From Neobacillus jeddahensis (GTDB taxonomy: Bacteria > Bacillota > Bacilli > Bacillales > Cytobacillaceae): a DNA stretch of 64,000 nucleotides. The notes under the pieces are model-generated. The model saw only the letters and a program-made list of their open reading frames with translations. It did no database searches and was not told where the DNA came from. Below, piece after piece: positions 20,661 to 29,917 of this stretch (position 1 is its first letter; each line of letters opens with the position of its first letter). The translations under genes and the position numbers were made by a program. The stretch lies in assembly GCF_000612625.1 (NCBI RefSeq), contig NZ_CCAS010000005.1:62001-126000 (forward strand), written 5' to 3'.

Positions 20661-21762
20661 TGGTCATGAAATCATTCAACTTTTTGAACAGTTTTCCCCA
20701 AAAGGGCTAGCGATGGAAGGCGATAAAATTGGTTTACAAATTGGTCGATTAAATAAAAAAGTTCATCGAGTCATGATTGCCCTAGATGTACTCGAAAATG
20801 TCATAGATGAGGCCATTGAAAAAAATGTCCAACTCATTATCGCCCATCATCCGATGATATATCGTCCCTTGAAAAATTTATTAACGGATACTGCACAGGG
20901 GAAAATGATTGAGAAATTGTTAAAACATGATATTTCTGTCTATGCCGCACATACGAATCTTGACGTTGCAAACGGTGGGGTAAATGACTTGTTAGCAGAA
21001 GCGCTGGAGTTGAAAGAAACAGAGATACTAGTCCCAACGCTTGAAACGAAGCTAAAGAAACTAGTTGTTTTTGTGCCAGTGAGCCATGCTGAAGAGGTAC
21101 GACAGGTCCTCGGTAAGGCGGGAGCAGGCTTTATTGGAAATTATAGTGATTGTTCTTTCACTGCCCCTGGGACTGGGAGATTTTTGCCAGGAGATAACAC
21201 ACATCCCTACATTGGGAATGTAGGACAGGTTGAAGAAGTGGATGAAGTAAGAATTGAGACCGTTGTACCGGAATCAATCCTCAAGAAGACCATTACGGCC
21301 ATGATTAAAGCGCATCCGTATGAAGAAGTGGCTTATGATGTGTATCCGTTAGACAATAAAGGTGATGTGTTAGGGTTGGGGAGAATTGGCAAGGTGACTG
21401 AAATGACGCTAAAGGAATTCGCTGAAAAAGTTAAAAATGTACTAGAAGTGACAAATGTCCGAGTGGTTGGAGATTTAACGGCTAAAGTAAAAAAGGTTGC
21501 TGTTTTAGGTGGGGACGGTAATAAGTATTTTATGAATGCTAAATATAACGGGGCAGATGTGTATGTAACAGGGGATATTTATTATCACACTGCCCATGAT
21601 GCTATGATGCAAGGATTAAACATGATTGATCCCGGTCATAACGTTGAAAAGGTGATGAAAAAAGGGGTAACAAGGGTGTTACAAAAGATGTGCCAAGAAT
21701 TTGGATATGATGTGGAGATTTTTCCTTCAGAAGTAAACACGGATCCCTTTCAGTTTATCTAA
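20647..21762 (+). CDS. yqfO: Nif3-like dinuclear metal centre protein YqfO
   Basis: The 371-residue protein is a Nif3/GTP cyclohydrolase I type 2-like hexamer-forming protein with conserved metal-binding segments (LIIAHHPMI, AAHTNLDVA, GDIYYHTAHDAM). The central PII/CutA-like insertion typical of the Bacillus form accounts for its length. The biochemical role is not established. The start is GTG at 20647, inside the end of trmK, with GAGGAGG upstream. A bidirectional terminator separates it from ispH. Confidence 0.92.
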   Translation: MKIPNGHEIIQLFEQFSPKGLAMEGDKIGLQIGRLNKKVHRVMIALDVLENVIDEAIEKNVQLIIAHHPMIYRPLKNLLTDTAQGKMIEKLLKHDISVYAAHTNLDVANGGVNDLLAEALELKETEILVPTLETKLKKLVVFVPVSHAEEVRQVLGKAGAGFIGNYSDCSFTAPGTGRFLPGDNTHPYIGNVGQVEEVDEVRIETVVPESILKKTITAMIKAHPYEEVAYDVYPLDNKGDVLGLGRIGKVTEMTLKEFAEKVKNVLEVTNVRVVGDLTAKVKKVAVLGGDGNKYFMNAKYNGADVYVTGDIYYHTAHDAMMQGLNMIDPGHNVEKVMKKGVTRVLQKMCQEFGYDVEIFPSEVNTDPFQFI

Positions 21763-21768
21763 ACAAAT

Positions 21769-21803
21769 AGAACCGCAGTCTACTAATTAGACGCGGTTCT
21801 TTA
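21769..21803. terminator. Bidirectional terminator between yqfO and ispH
   Basis: AGAACCGC pairs with GCGGTTCT and an inner GTCTA / TAGAC extends the stem. Both genes point into it. Confidence 0.75.
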
Positions 21804-21808
21804 TGTTT

Positions 21809-22759
21809 TTAGTTAATTTCTGTCTTTTTAACTCTTGGTAAAATTTTGTTTAATTGGACCTTTTTCTGTCTATCCCAAGTGGCTTCATTATTTGGATCAA
21901 ATTGTTCAAGGAACGTAATTACTTCTTTTGTAATAGGAGTTGGAGTAGATGCGCCAGATGTAACGGCGACATTTTTGGCATCCTTGATCCAATCAATTTC
22001 CAATTCGGTAATATCAGCGATTCGATAGGCTGTTGTGCCAGCGATTTCCTCAGAAACCTGCGCCAATCGATTGGAGTTATTACTTTTTGGATCGCCGACG
22101 ACAATGGTAACATCAGCGGTAGTCGCTTGTTCAGCAACTGCCTCTTGACGAATTTGAGTTGCATGGCAAATCTCATTATAGACTTCAACATGAGGGAATT
22201 TTTGCTGAACCATTTTCATTGTATCGGCAACATCCCATTGACTCATTGTTGTTTGGTTCGTAACGAGAAGTTTTTCCTTGTCAATGTTTAATGCTTCAAC
22301 ATCACTTGGAGTTTCCACAAGATGAACCATACCTGGAGCAACACCGACAGCCCCCTCTGGCTCTGGGTGTCCTTTTTTACCTATATAAATGACTTGATAG
22401 CCTTGTTTTGTTTTTTCCGCTATTAAGTCATGTGTTCGTGTTACATCAGGACAGGTAGCATCAAGGGTTACAAGGCCTTTCTGTTTTGCAAGCTCGCGGA
22501 TCTCTGGAGAGATTCCATGGGCAGTAAAAATTACCGTACCTGTTTTAACTTTATCGAGAATATCTTTTCGATTTTTTCCGTCAAGAGTGATAATGCCCTC
22601 TTCTTCGAAAGCATCGGTAACATGTTTATTATGAACAATCATCCCTAAAATGTAGATCGGACGTGGTAGAGTTTTATCTAATGCGGCATTTCTGGCGATG
22701 ACCATTGCATCAACAACCCCATAACAGTAACCGCGTGGCGATATTTTAATAATTTGCAT
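21809..22759 (-). CDS. ispH: 4-Hydroxy-3-methylbut-2-enyl diphosphate reductase IspH
   Basis: IspH is the last enzyme of the MEP pathway and makes IPP and DMAPP by a [4Fe-4S] cluster reduction. The 316-residue protein has the cluster cysteines in GYCYGV, DATCPDV and EICHATQ, the conserved GHPEPEG and the TNQTTMS and SNSNRL-like substrate motifs (here KSNNSNRL). The start is the ATG at 22759, preceded by GGGGGA; an upstream extension is not conserved. ispG, the previous enzyme, lies 7 kb away in the same window. Confidence 0.97.
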   Translation of the reverse strand: MQIIKISPRGYCYGVVDAMVIARNAALDKTLPRPIYILGMIVHNKHVTDAFEEEGIITLDGKNRKDILDKVKTGTVIFTAHGISPEIRELAKQKGLVTLDATCPDVTRTHDLIAEKTKQGYQVIYIGKKGHPEPEGAVGVAPGMVHLVETPSDVEALNIDKEKLLVTNQTTMSQWDVADTMKMVQQKFPHVEVYNEICHATQIRQEAVAEQATTADVTIVVGDPKSNNSNRLAQVSEEIAGTTAYRIADITELEIDWIKDAKNVAVTSGASTPTPITKEVITFLEQFDPNNEATWDRQKKVQLNKILPRVKKTEIN

Positions 22760-22854
22760 ATATAAAGTCCCCCAATTAGACAATTAATTGTTGTCAATTA
22801 ATTATATAAAACTAACGGGTATAATACAAAGAAAGTATATCTTTGTAATTTTTG

Positions 22855-22884
22855 CAAAAAAAGAACGCTGTTGCCAGCATTCTT
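22855..22884 (-). terminator. Terminator of yqfQ
   Basis: On the minus strand AAGAATGCTG pairs with CAGCGTTCTT around GCAA and is followed by a run of T. It separates yqfQ from ispH. Confidence 0.85.
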
Positions 22885-22887
22885 GAT

Positions 22888-23580
22888 TTATATATACATT
22901 TTGGGTATAGAATTTCCTTTTTGCTGTGAACTATTACGTTGGGAACTTGGGGACTTCCGTTTTTCATTACCTGCCTTATTAGGTTTTCTTTTTGCTTTGT
23001 TACTCTTTACTGCTTCATGATCTCCTGTTTCATTGCTTGAAGATTCTTCTAAAGAAGACTCAGTGCTGGTATTCGTATCATCTGAAGAAGAATCACTATT
23101 TTTGCTAGCATTTTTGAATCCACGATATATTTTCCATATCGCAGGAAGGTTTCTGACCATTGGTCCATATTGTTGAATCATCGGTCCAATTGATTGGGCT
23201 GTTTGCAATACTTGTTGGGTATTGTTTAATATACCTGTGAGTCCTCCAGGGCTACTCAACGATTGTAGTAAACCGCCACTACCACCAGCGGCTCTTCCAG
23301 CTCCAGACATTCCTAAAAGTCCACCAGAGCCGCCAGCACGTGAACCCCCTCCAAGAATTTTCGAAAGGAAACCACCACCACTTCCGCCTCGATTCATTTG
23401 TGCAGGGGCCATCCGTGCACCCATCATTGGATTTCCACCTCCGAAAGGACCGCTTGAAGGCCCCATCATCGGCCCTCTCCCTCCCAAAGGGTTACCTCCT
23501 GGTCCCATCATTGGATTTCTGCCCCCAAACATATTTGGTCCCATCCCGCCATTCATTGGCATTCTCGGTCTTGGTTGCAT
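22888..23580 (-). CDS. yqfQ: VrrA/YqfQ-like low-complexity protein
   Basis: The 230-residue protein has an N-terminal half built of G-, M-, P- and N-rich imperfect repeats (GGRNPMMGPGG, GGRGPMMGPSS, GGGNPMMG), a short YqfQ-like core (about 110-165) with LTGILNNTQQVLQTAQ and GPMVRNLPAIWKIYRG, and a charged, disordered serine/lysine tail. It matches YqfQ of B. subtilis and VrrA of B. anthracis, whose repeats vary between strains. A spore-coat link is suggested for the family but its role is unknown. The ATG at 23580 follows AAAGGAGGT. Confidence 0.85.
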   Translation of the reverse strand: MQPRPRMPMNGGMGPNMFGGRNPMMGPGGNPLGGRGPMMGPSSGPFGGGNPMMGARMAPAQMNRGGSGGGFLSKILGGGSRAGGSGGLLGMSGAGRAAGGSGGLLQSLSSPGGLTGILNNTQQVLQTAQSIGPMIQQYGPMVRNLPAIWKIYRGFKNASKNSDSSSDDTNTSTESSLEESSSNETGDHEAVKSNKAKRKPNKAGNEKRKSPSSQRNSSQQKGNSIPKMYI

Positions 23581-23844
23581 ATCACTACCTCCTTTCACCT
23601 ACACTTAATACATTAAAATATGCATTTATCCTTATTTGGTTTAGGTATTCTGCACAAGGAAAAAACTAAATTTCGTTTTAAAAAGTGTTTAAAAAGTAAA
23701 AGATGTGAATAAGAAAATAGTTAGCTGGTTATTTAGATGAAACTTTACTATAATTACATGATGGAAATAAAAAGTGGAAGCTTCAACATTGCGAAGAAAA
23801 CTACTCCATAAGTACCAAGATATTTAAAAATAAGGAGCAATTAT

Positions 23845-25161
23845 ATGACAGTAAATCAATTTGAGCGTTTTAAGTTTCAGCCTTTTATTATAGAATCCCT
23901 GAATCAGTTTGGATTTTTTGGGCCAACTGAAATTCAGAATAAAATGATCCCAATGGTATTAAAGGGAGAAAGTGCGATTGGTCAATCGCAAACAGGGACA
24001 GGCAAAACATTTGCTTTTGTATTACCGATTCTTGAAAAAATCAACCCACAGCGTCAAGAGGTTCAAGCTGTTATTACAGCCCCAACTAGAGAATTAGCCT
24101 CGCAAATATATCAGCAAATCTTAAAAGTTACGGAACATTGTAGCCCTGATCAAGCCATTATGACAAGATGTTATATCGGAGGAACCGATAAACAACGAAC
24201 AATCGAGAAATTGAAGGTGCAGCCGCATATAGTGGTAGGAACACCTGGTAGAATTAAAGATCTCATGGTTGAGCAAGCATTATTTATTCATACATCAAGC
24301 ATTCTTGTTGTTGACGAAGCAGATATGATGCTCGATATGGGCTTTATCGAAGATTTAGATCAAGTTGCCGCAAAAATGCCGGAAAACTTGCAGATGTTGG
24401 TTTTTTCCGCCACCATCCCTGAAAAGTTAAAACCCTTTCTCAAAAAATATATGGATAATCCTAAAACGATTCAAATTGAATCTAAAAATAGGTCAGCAGA
24501 AAACCTAGAGCATTTTCTATTACCATCCAGACACCGAAATAAAAAACAACTTGTTCATGATGCACTGGTAGCTTACAATCCCTACCTAGCAATCGTCTTT
24601 ACCAATACAAAAAAGATGGCCGAAGAGGTGGCCTATTTTCTAAATGATAAAGGTTTAAAGGTGGGCCGTGTCCATGGTGATTTAAACCCGCGTGAACGAA
24701 AAAAGATGATGAAGCAAATTCAAGATTTGGAGTATCAATATATCGTTGCCACAGACCTGGCATCTCGAGGAATTGATATTGAAGGGGTAAGTCATATCAT
24801 AAATTATGAACTTCCGACCGATCTAGATTTTTATATTCATCGAGTGGGGAGAACAGCACGGGCTGGACAATCAGGAATAGCGCTCACAGTATTCGATACT
24901 GCGGATGAGGATGCCTTAAATCGTTTGGAAAAGATGGGGATTCAGTTTAAATATACTGATTTGAAGCAAGGCGAATTTATTGAAACAGATGAGCGGAATA
25001 AGCGAAAGACCCGTGTAAGAAAAGAAGATGAAGCAGATAAAAAAGCAAAGTCCTTAGTGAAGAAACCGCAAAAAGTTAAGCCAGGCTATAAAAAGAAAAT
25101 GCAATGGGAAATGGATAAAATAAAAAAACGGCAGCGAAGAATCGATCAAAGAAAAAAATAA
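23845..25161 (+). CDS. cshB: DEAD-box RNA helicase CshB
   Basis: CshB is an ATP-dependent RNA helicase linked to cold growth and RNA turnover in Bacillus. The 438-residue protein has the motifs in order: Q motif near residue 30, GQSQTGTGKT (I), PTRELA (Ia), DEAD (II), SAT (III), and in the second domain DLASRGID (V) and HRVGRTARAG (VI). A basic KR-rich tail (about 375-438) probably binds RNA. It corresponds to yqfR and pairs with nfo 22 bases downstream. Confidence 0.95.
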   Translation: MTVNQFERFKFQPFIIESLNQFGFFGPTEIQNKMIPMVLKGESAIGQSQTGTGKTFAFVLPILEKINPQRQEVQAVITAPTRELASQIYQQILKVTEHCSPDQAIMTRCYIGGTDKQRTIEKLKVQPHIVVGTPGRIKDLMVEQALFIHTSSILVVDEADMMLDMGFIEDLDQVAAKMPENLQMLVFSATIPEKLKPFLKKYMDNPKTIQIESKNRSAENLEHFLLPSRHRNKKQLVHDALVAYNPYLAIVFTNTKKMAEEVAYFLNDKGLKVGRVHGDLNPRERKKMMKQIQDLEYQYIVATDLASRGIDIEGVSHIINYELPTDLDFYIHRVGRTARAGQSGIALTVFDTADEDALNRLEKMGIQFKYTDLKQGEFIETDERNKRKTRVRKEDEADKKAKSLVKKPQKVKPGYKKKMQWEMDKIKKRQRRIDQRKK

Positions 25162-25183
25162 TTGGTGAAGGGGAGAGAATGAA

Positions 25184-26077
25184 ATGTTAAAAATAGGCTC
25201 GCATGTATCGATGAGCGGTAAGAATATGCTGCTTGCTGCTAGTGAAGAAGCCGTGTCTTATGGGGCTAATACATTCATGGTTTACACGGGGGCACCCCAA
25301 AATACACGAAGGAAAAAGATTGAAGACCTGAACATTGAAGCAGGCAGAAGACATATGGAAGCGAATGGAATTTCGGAAATTGTTGTCCACGCACCCTATA
25401 TCATTAATATTGGTAATACTACTAATCCAGATACCTTTGAATTGGGTGTAAGGTTTCTGCGCAGTGAAATCGAGAGAACAGAAGCCATTGGTGCTAAACA
25501 AATTGTCTTGCATCCTGGTGCCCATGTAGGCGCGGGTACAGAGGCGGGGATTAAAAAGATTATCGAGGGGCTAAATGAAGTATTAACCGGTAAGGAACAG
25601 GTTCAAATAGCATTAGAAACGATGGCGGGAAAAGGCTCAGAATGTGGAAAGTCGTTTGAGGAATTAGCGATGATTATGGATGGAGTCACCTATAATGATC
25701 GGCTGTCTGTTTGTTTCGATACTTGCCATACGCATGATGCTGGTTATAATATCGTTGAAGACTTTGATGGCGTGTTAAATGAATTTGATAAAATAGTTGG
25801 GTTGGACAAGCTAAAGGTGCTCCATATCAATGACAGTAAAAATACAGTAGGGATGAGAAAAGACCGTCATGAGAATATAGGGTTTGGCCATATTGGCTTT
25901 ACAGCACTTAGCCATATCGTTCATCATCCACAATTGATGGAAGTGCCAAAAATTCTTGAAACTCCTTATGTTGGTGAAGATAAGAATAACAAAAAGGCAC
26001 CATATAAATTTGAAATTGAAATGCTTCGTGGCAAGAAATTTAATGAGGATTTGCTAGAGCAAATTATGCAAGGATAG
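25184..26077 (+). CDS. nfo: Endonuclease IV (Nfo)
   Basis: Nfo is a zinc-dependent AP endonuclease of base excision repair and is spore-associated in B. subtilis (YqfS). The 297-residue TIM-barrel protein shows [35 protein letters not shown] and HINDSKN, which supply the three-zinc site ligands. GGGGAG precedes the ATG at 25184. It is probably co-transcribed with cshB. Confidence 0.97.
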   Translation: MLKIGSHVSMSGKNMLLAASEEAVSYGANTFMVYTGAPQNTRRKKIEDLNIEAGRRHMEANGISEIVVHAPYIINIGNTTNPDTFELGVRFLRSEIERTEAIGAKQIVLHPGAHVGAGTEAGIKKIIEGLNEVLTGKEQVQIALETMAGKGSECGKSFEELAMIMDGVTYNDRLSVCFDTCHTHDAGYNIVEDFDGVLNEFDKIVGLDKLKVLHINDSKNTVGMRKDRHENIGFGHIGFTALSHIVHHPQLMEVPKILETPYVGEDKNNKKAPYKFEIEMLRGKKFNEDLLEQIMQG

Positions 26078-26079
26078 CT

Positions 26080-26108
26080 AAAAGCTGTGCCATTGGCACA
26101 GCTTTTAT
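26080..26108. terminator. Bidirectional terminator between nfo and the DUF2624 gene
   Basis: A 12 bp stem (26080-26091 with 26095-26106) around ATT ends with TTTTATT and has AAAA on the other side. The stop of the minus-strand gene lies at its edge. Confidence 0.85.
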
Positions 26109-26371
26109 TGTTTCGTAAATTGGATAAATAATTTATTAACCTCACGTGCTGTTTCAGGTCCAGCTGCTTTAGCGATTTGTTTTACCAGTTGGGCGCGTTG
26201 CTTGTCATCAAAAATATTTACATTTTTTCCTCTTAAGTATTCGGCGATTTTTCGCGCCTGTTGTTGAGTAACAGCAATATTAAACTGCTTTGCATATTTG
26301 ACCAGCTCGTCAGCAGTGATCGTATTTACCTTATGATTAATGATGTTTTCATATATTTTCACCCTCATCAC
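26105..26371 (-). CDS. yqfT: DUF2624 family protein (YqfT-like)
   Basis: The 88-residue basic protein is all helical by appearance, with QARKIAEYLRGKNVNIFD and a final helix EVNKLFIQF. It matches the YqfT family, which is found next to nfo in Bacillus and has no known function. Two adjacent ATG codons (26371, 26368) follow GGAGGAG; either may be used. Confidence 0.83.
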   Translation of the reverse strand: MMRVKIYENIINHKVNTITADELVKYAKQFNIAVTQQQARKIAEYLRGKNVNIFDDKQRAQLVKQIAKAAGPETAREVNKLFIQFTKQ

Positions 26372-26455
26372 TCCTCCATGCTAATGTATGAAGAAGTTGA
26401 AAGAGTGTGACAATGGATTAGGAAGGGGAATGGTGATTATTATCAGTCATTTGTC

Positions 26456-26514
26456 TTTACAATCAGCTATTCCTATTGTATACTACTGGAGGTAAATCGT
26501 AATGATTCTTATAA
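26456..26514 (+). promoter_or_regulatory. Promoter and Zur box of the zinc uptake operon
   Basis: TTTACA (26456-26461) and TATACT (26479-26484) are 17 bases apart. At 26494-26514 the left half AAATCGTAAT is an exact match to the Bacillus Zur operator half-site; the right half after the central G is degenerate. The site lies just after the expected start of transcription, suiting zinc-dependent repression by the Zur encoded at the end of the operon. Confidence 0.72.
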
Positions 26515-26535
26515 TTAAAGGTGAGAGCGTGGACT

Positions 26536-27303
26536 ATGCAATCAATCATTGAAATAAAACAACTTTCCTATCGATATGAAAAGGATATTGTCCTTGAGAA
26601 TATTAATATAACGGTACCAGATGGTTCATTTTTGGCTATTGTAGGGCCCAATGGGTCTGGAAAATCAACCTTGTTAAAGTTGATACTTGGCTTATTGAAG
26701 CTGCAAAAAGGGGAAATCTTATTATTCGGGCAAGAGATTAGTAAATTTAAGGACAGGCAAAAAATTGGGTATGTATCCCAGAAGGCTAATTCCTTTAACA
26801 CGGGTTTTCCAGCAACCGTATTTGAAGTAGTAGCTAGCGGCTTAACAAAAAAGTTAGGTCTGTTTACGTTTTTTAAAAAGGAGCATGCAAAAAAAGTGAA
26901 TGAAGCCTTGGATGCCGTCGGAATGAAGGGGTTTACTAATAGAAACATTGGTGAACTATCTGGTGGACAGCAACAAAGAGTTTTCATTGCTCGTGCCTTA
27001 GTGAGTGAACCAAAACTGTTGATTTTAGATGAACCGACAGTTGGGGTAGACGCGGAGAATGTGAATTCCTTCTATCAGATGCTTGGTGACTTAAATAAGA
27101 GACGTGCCATTACGCTTCTTTTAGTCACACATGATATTGGAACGATCTCTGAAAAAGTCACACATGTGGCCTGCTTAAATAAACATTTGCATTTTCACGG
27201 TGAAACACATGAGTTTGAACAGCTTAATTCGGATGGGTTGTCAAAAGTTTATGGTCATGATATACATCTGTTGGCTCATCACCATGATCACGGAGGGTTA
27301 TAA
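26536..27303 (+). CDS. adcC: Zinc ABC transporter ATPase (AdcC/ZnuC type)
   Basis: This 255-residue ABC ATPase energises high-affinity zinc import. Walker A is GPNGSGKST, the signature is LSGGQQQR, Walker B is LLILDEP and the H-loop is THD. The tail LLAHHHDHGG is histidine-rich and may bind zinc. The ATG at 26536 has AAAGGTGAG nine bases upstream; a GTG at 26521 has none. With adcB and zur it forms an operon behind a Zur box. The solute-binding lipoprotein is not here and must be encoded elsewhere. Confidence 0.9.
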   Translation: MQSIIEIKQLSYRYEKDIVLENINITVPDGSFLAIVGPNGSGKSTLLKLILGLLKLQKGEILLFGQEISKFKDRQKIGYVSQKANSFNTGFPATVFEVVASGLTKKLGLFTFFKKEHAKKVNEALDAVGMKGFTNRNIGELSGGQQQRVFIARALVSEPKLLILDEPTVGVDAENVNSFYQMLGDLNKRRAITLLLVTHDIGTISEKVTHVACLNKHLHFHGETHEFEQLNSDGLSKVYGHDIHLLAHHHDHGGL

Positions 27304-27304
27304 A

Positions 27305-28156
27305 ATGCTAGAAGGAATTTTTCATTATGAATTTTTACAAAATGCCTTCCTAACAGGGATCATGATTGGCATTCTTGCGCCATTACTTGGCGTATTTATT
27401 GTTGTTCGAAGATTATCGTTAATTGCAGATGCCTTAAGCCATGTTACTTTAGCAGGAATTGCTGCAAGCCTCCTAATTGAAAGAAAGTTTTCAATGATGG
27501 CTGGACTAAATCCAATTTATTTAGGAATGGTATTTTCTGTAGGTGGTTCCTTATTTATCGAAAAATTACGGGGGGTATACAAACACTATCAAGAATTAGC
27601 CATCCCGATTATCCTTTCAAGTGGTATTGGTCTTGGGGTCATTTTTATTTCCCTTGCAAACGGGTTTAATACTGACTTATTTAGTTATTTATTTGGTAGT
27701 GTATCTGCCGTGAGCCGAACGGATTTATGGGTCATTCTTATTATTAGTATTATTGTCATGTTAATCATATTTTTGCTGTATAAAGAGTTATTTTTACTCT
27801 CATTTGATGAGGAACACGCCAAGGCCTCTGGAATTGCAGCCAAAAGTATTCATTTTATTTTTATTGTCATGGTGGCTCTAGTGATTGCGGCTTCGATGAG
27901 AATAGTCGGAATCTTATTGGTATCCTCGTTAATGACACTACCGGTTGCAGCCAGTATTCGGATTGCAAAAGGTTTTAAACAAACGATTTTATTATCTGTC
28001 ATCTTTGGAGAAATTTCTGTGCTAGGTGGTCTTTTTACAGCATATTATCTTGATTTAGCACCAGGCGGAACGATTGTAATGATAGCTGTCCTCATATTAG
28101 TATTAGCGATCTTTTATAGAAAAGTAACAAGTGCAATAGGAGCGGGTGCAGAATGA
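27305..28156 (+). CDS. adcB: Zinc ABC transporter permease (AdcB/ZnuB type)
   Basis: The 283-residue ABC-3 family permease has eight or so membrane helices and the loop [15 protein letters not shown] typical of the family. It forms the membrane channel for AdcC. The ATG at 27305 follows GGAGGG and lies one base after the adcC stop; longer frames upstream run inside adcC. Its end overlaps zur by four bases. Confidence 0.92.
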   Translation: MLEGIFHYEFLQNAFLTGIMIGILAPLLGVFIVVRRLSLIADALSHVTLAGIAASLLIERKFSMMAGLNPIYLGMVFSVGGSLFIEKLRGVYKHYQELAIPIILSSGIGLGVIFISLANGFNTDLFSYLFGSVSAVSRTDLWVILIISIIVMLIIFLLYKELFLLSFDEEHAKASGIAAKSIHFIFIVMVALVIAASMRIVGILLVSSLMTLPVAASIRIAKGFKQTILLSVIFGEISVLGGLFTAYYLDLAPGGTIVMIAVLILVLAIFYRKVTSAIGAGAE

Positions 28157-28563
28157 ACGTACATGAAGCCATTCAATACTTAAAAGAAAACGGATTTAAA
28201 CAAACAGGAAAAAGAGAAGATATGCTTCAATTATTTGCAGATAGCGATAAATATTTAACGGCAAAGGATGTTCTAGACGAGTTAAAGGATGATTATCCTG
28301 GTTTAAGCTTTGATACGATTTACAGAAACCTCTCTTTATTTGTAAATATGGGGATATTGGAAATGACGGAGTTATCGGGAGAAAAGCACTTCCGTTTTAC
28401 CTGCTCGAGAAGTCATCATCATCACCATTTTATTTGTTTAGACTGCGGGAAAACAAAAGAAATTGAAACATGTCCGATGAATGAATTAAGTGAAAATTTA
28501 AAGGGCTATGATATATCAGGGCATAAATTTGAGATATACGGGCGCTGCCCAGAATGCCATTAG
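28153..28563 (+). CDS. zur: Zinc uptake regulator Zur (Fur family)
   Basis: Zur represses zinc import genes when zinc is plentiful. The 136-residue protein has a winged-helix N-terminal domain ([25 protein letters not shown]), a regulatory site in [10 protein letters not shown], and the structural zinc site CLDCGK and CPECH. It overlaps adcB by ATGA, so repressor and transporter are made from one RNA, with a Zur box at its head. It corresponds to B. subtilis yqfV. Confidence 0.94.
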   Translation: MNVHEAIQYLKENGFKQTGKREDMLQLFADSDKYLTAKDVLDELKDDYPGLSFDTIYRNLSLFVNMGILEMTELSGEKHFRFTCSRSHHHHHFICLDCGKTKEIETCPMNELSENLKGYDISGHKFEIYGRCPECH

Positions 28564-28569
28564 TAGTGA

Positions 28570-28602
28570 AACAGCTTGTATGCTCATACAAGCTGTTTTT
28601 TT
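28570..28602. terminator. Terminator between zur and the nucleotidase gene
   Basis: A 13 bp perfect stem (28570-28582 with 28585-28597) is followed by a T run. The minus-strand gene ends inside it. Confidence 0.88.
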
Positions 28603-29183
28603 CGTAGCGGTGTCTGTGCCTCCCTTAACCAACTCTCTACCCAATCGTAAGCCTCGAACCAATCATTTACTCGAATAACACCATTTGGGATTGGCTCTTG
28701 GTTATAAGGGGTATTAAATAAGATAACAGGAATGTGACATGCTTCATGAATCATCACTGCATTATCATGTTTATCCTCAAAAAAGATTTCAAGCTGATGT
28801 TTTTTTACTGTCTCAATCTTATCGTGTGAACCAACTAACTCAATATGATCAAAGCTTACGCCATGATGTAAAAACCATTTCTCGGTTACGTCATGTAAAT
28901 GAGGACCACGTGCACTAATATAATATAACTCATGTTTGTTTTTCCATTTATTCAAGACATTAAGGACTCCAGCTGCGGGGGGAGAGTCTCTGTAAATAAT
29001 TGGTTCGTTTTCAATAAACCATTTGGAAAATACCTCTTCTGACACATTAACAAAGGGGGTTAATTCATATTGGTTAACATCTTGATACAAAATGTTCATA
29101 TGAAATGCTTTATTAATAAAGGGAATCATGGAGGTAGGGCAAGTCACTGTTCCATCAATATCTAAACCAAATTTTTTTCTCAT
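28584..29183 (-). CDS. yqfW: HAD-type 5' nucleotidase (YqfW-like)
   Basis: The 199-residue protein starts with the HAD motif GLDIDGTVTCP, in which the aspartates are nucleophile and acid/base, and carries later motifs YISARG and FFEDKHDNA. It belongs to the deoxyribonucleotidase-like NT5C group and matches YqfW of B. subtilis. The substrate is unknown. I chose the ATG at 29183 with GAAGGTG upstream because it places the motif near the N-terminus as in the family. Confidence 0.88.
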   Translation of the reverse strand: MRKKFGLDIDGTVTCPTSMIPFINKAFHMNILYQDVNQYELTPFVNVSEEVFSKWFIENEPIIYRDSPPAAGVLNVLNKWKNKHELYYISARGPHLHDVTEKWFLHHGVSFDHIELVGSHDKIETVKKHQLEIFFEDKHDNAVMIHEACHIPVILFNTPYNQEPIPNGVIRVNDWFEAYDWVESWLREAQTPLRKKQLV

Positions 29184-29378
29184 TAATGTATTCACCTTCG
29201 TCGTGGGTTTCTCCTTATATTTTACCAAAGACCCGAGCATAATGATGTATCAAATTCTAAATACAGTTTTTTTCTGAATTTGATAGAAAAACCTATTTAA
29301 GACAAACATTAACATATTAAATAGTGTCAGGTAGCTAACAATAAATAATGCTCCTATAACTGAAAGTGAGGGATAAGG

Positions 29379-29861
29379 ATGGCAGATGAAAGAGATACAA
29401 AAGTGCAAGAAGCTCTTCGTAGTTCAATTATTGGCGAAGAAATCCCCAATTCTCCTTCAGAATTTAGGGAGGAAACAGCGTCAGAATTTGCCGCTCCAAT
29501 CAAGACTTCGTACTCATTGAAAAAAGAAGAGAATGTTCCTGAAGTTGGTGCGTCCGTCCCAATTCGCTCTTCTAAATACAGGGAAGAAACAGCGGCAGAA
29601 ATTGCTGCCCCTGTTCCAGTTATGAGGAGAAGGGAACAGGATGAATTTCGGGAACGAACCGCAGGTGGAACCGGCATGGGGACCCTGGCAATAGCGCTAT
29701 CGATTTTATCACTGTTTGTTATGCCTATTCTTTTTGGTGCCGCAGGTATTGTGTTAGGATTCGTTGCTAGGAGAAGAGGTGCCACTGGCTTAGGTTCTTG
29801 GGCGATTGGAATCGGTGCGATTTCGATTATAGTGGGTATCTTTATTCTCCCGTTCTTTTAA
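29379..29861 (+). CDS. yqfX: YqfX-like membrane protein with repeated N-terminal motif
   Basis: The 160-residue protein has a polar N-terminal part with three copies of a motif (FREETASEFAAPI near 27, YREETAAEIAAPV near 67, FRERTAGG near 92) and two membrane helices at about 100-125 and 137-158 separated by ARRRGATGLG. It fits the YqfX position and layout in Bacillus. The function is unknown; the repeats suggest a binding segment outside the membrane. GGATAAGGAT precedes the ATG. Confidence 0.75.
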   Translation: MADERDTKVQEALRSSIIGEEIPNSPSEFREETASEFAAPIKTSYSLKKEENVPEVGASVPIRSSKYREETAAEIAAPVPVMRRREQDEFRERTAGGTGMGTLAIALSILSLFVMPILFGAAGIVLGFVARRRGATGLGSWAIGIGAISIIVGIFILPFF

Positions 29862-29883
29862 CATGATCTGTATAGGAGCAAAA

Positions 29884-29913
29884 AAGAAACCCGGTGAAAA
29901 TACCGGGTTTCTT
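29884..29913. terminator. Bidirectional terminator between yqfX and ispG
   Basis: AAGAAACCCGGT pairs with ACCGGGTTTCTT around GAAAAT, with A and T runs on the two sides. Confidence 0.85.
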
Positions 29914-29917
29914 ACAT

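Noticed and set aside
23222-23669. Proline-rich plus-strand frames opposite yqfQ
   Set aside because: They are the complement of the G-, M- and P-rich repeats of yqfQ; no start site supports them.
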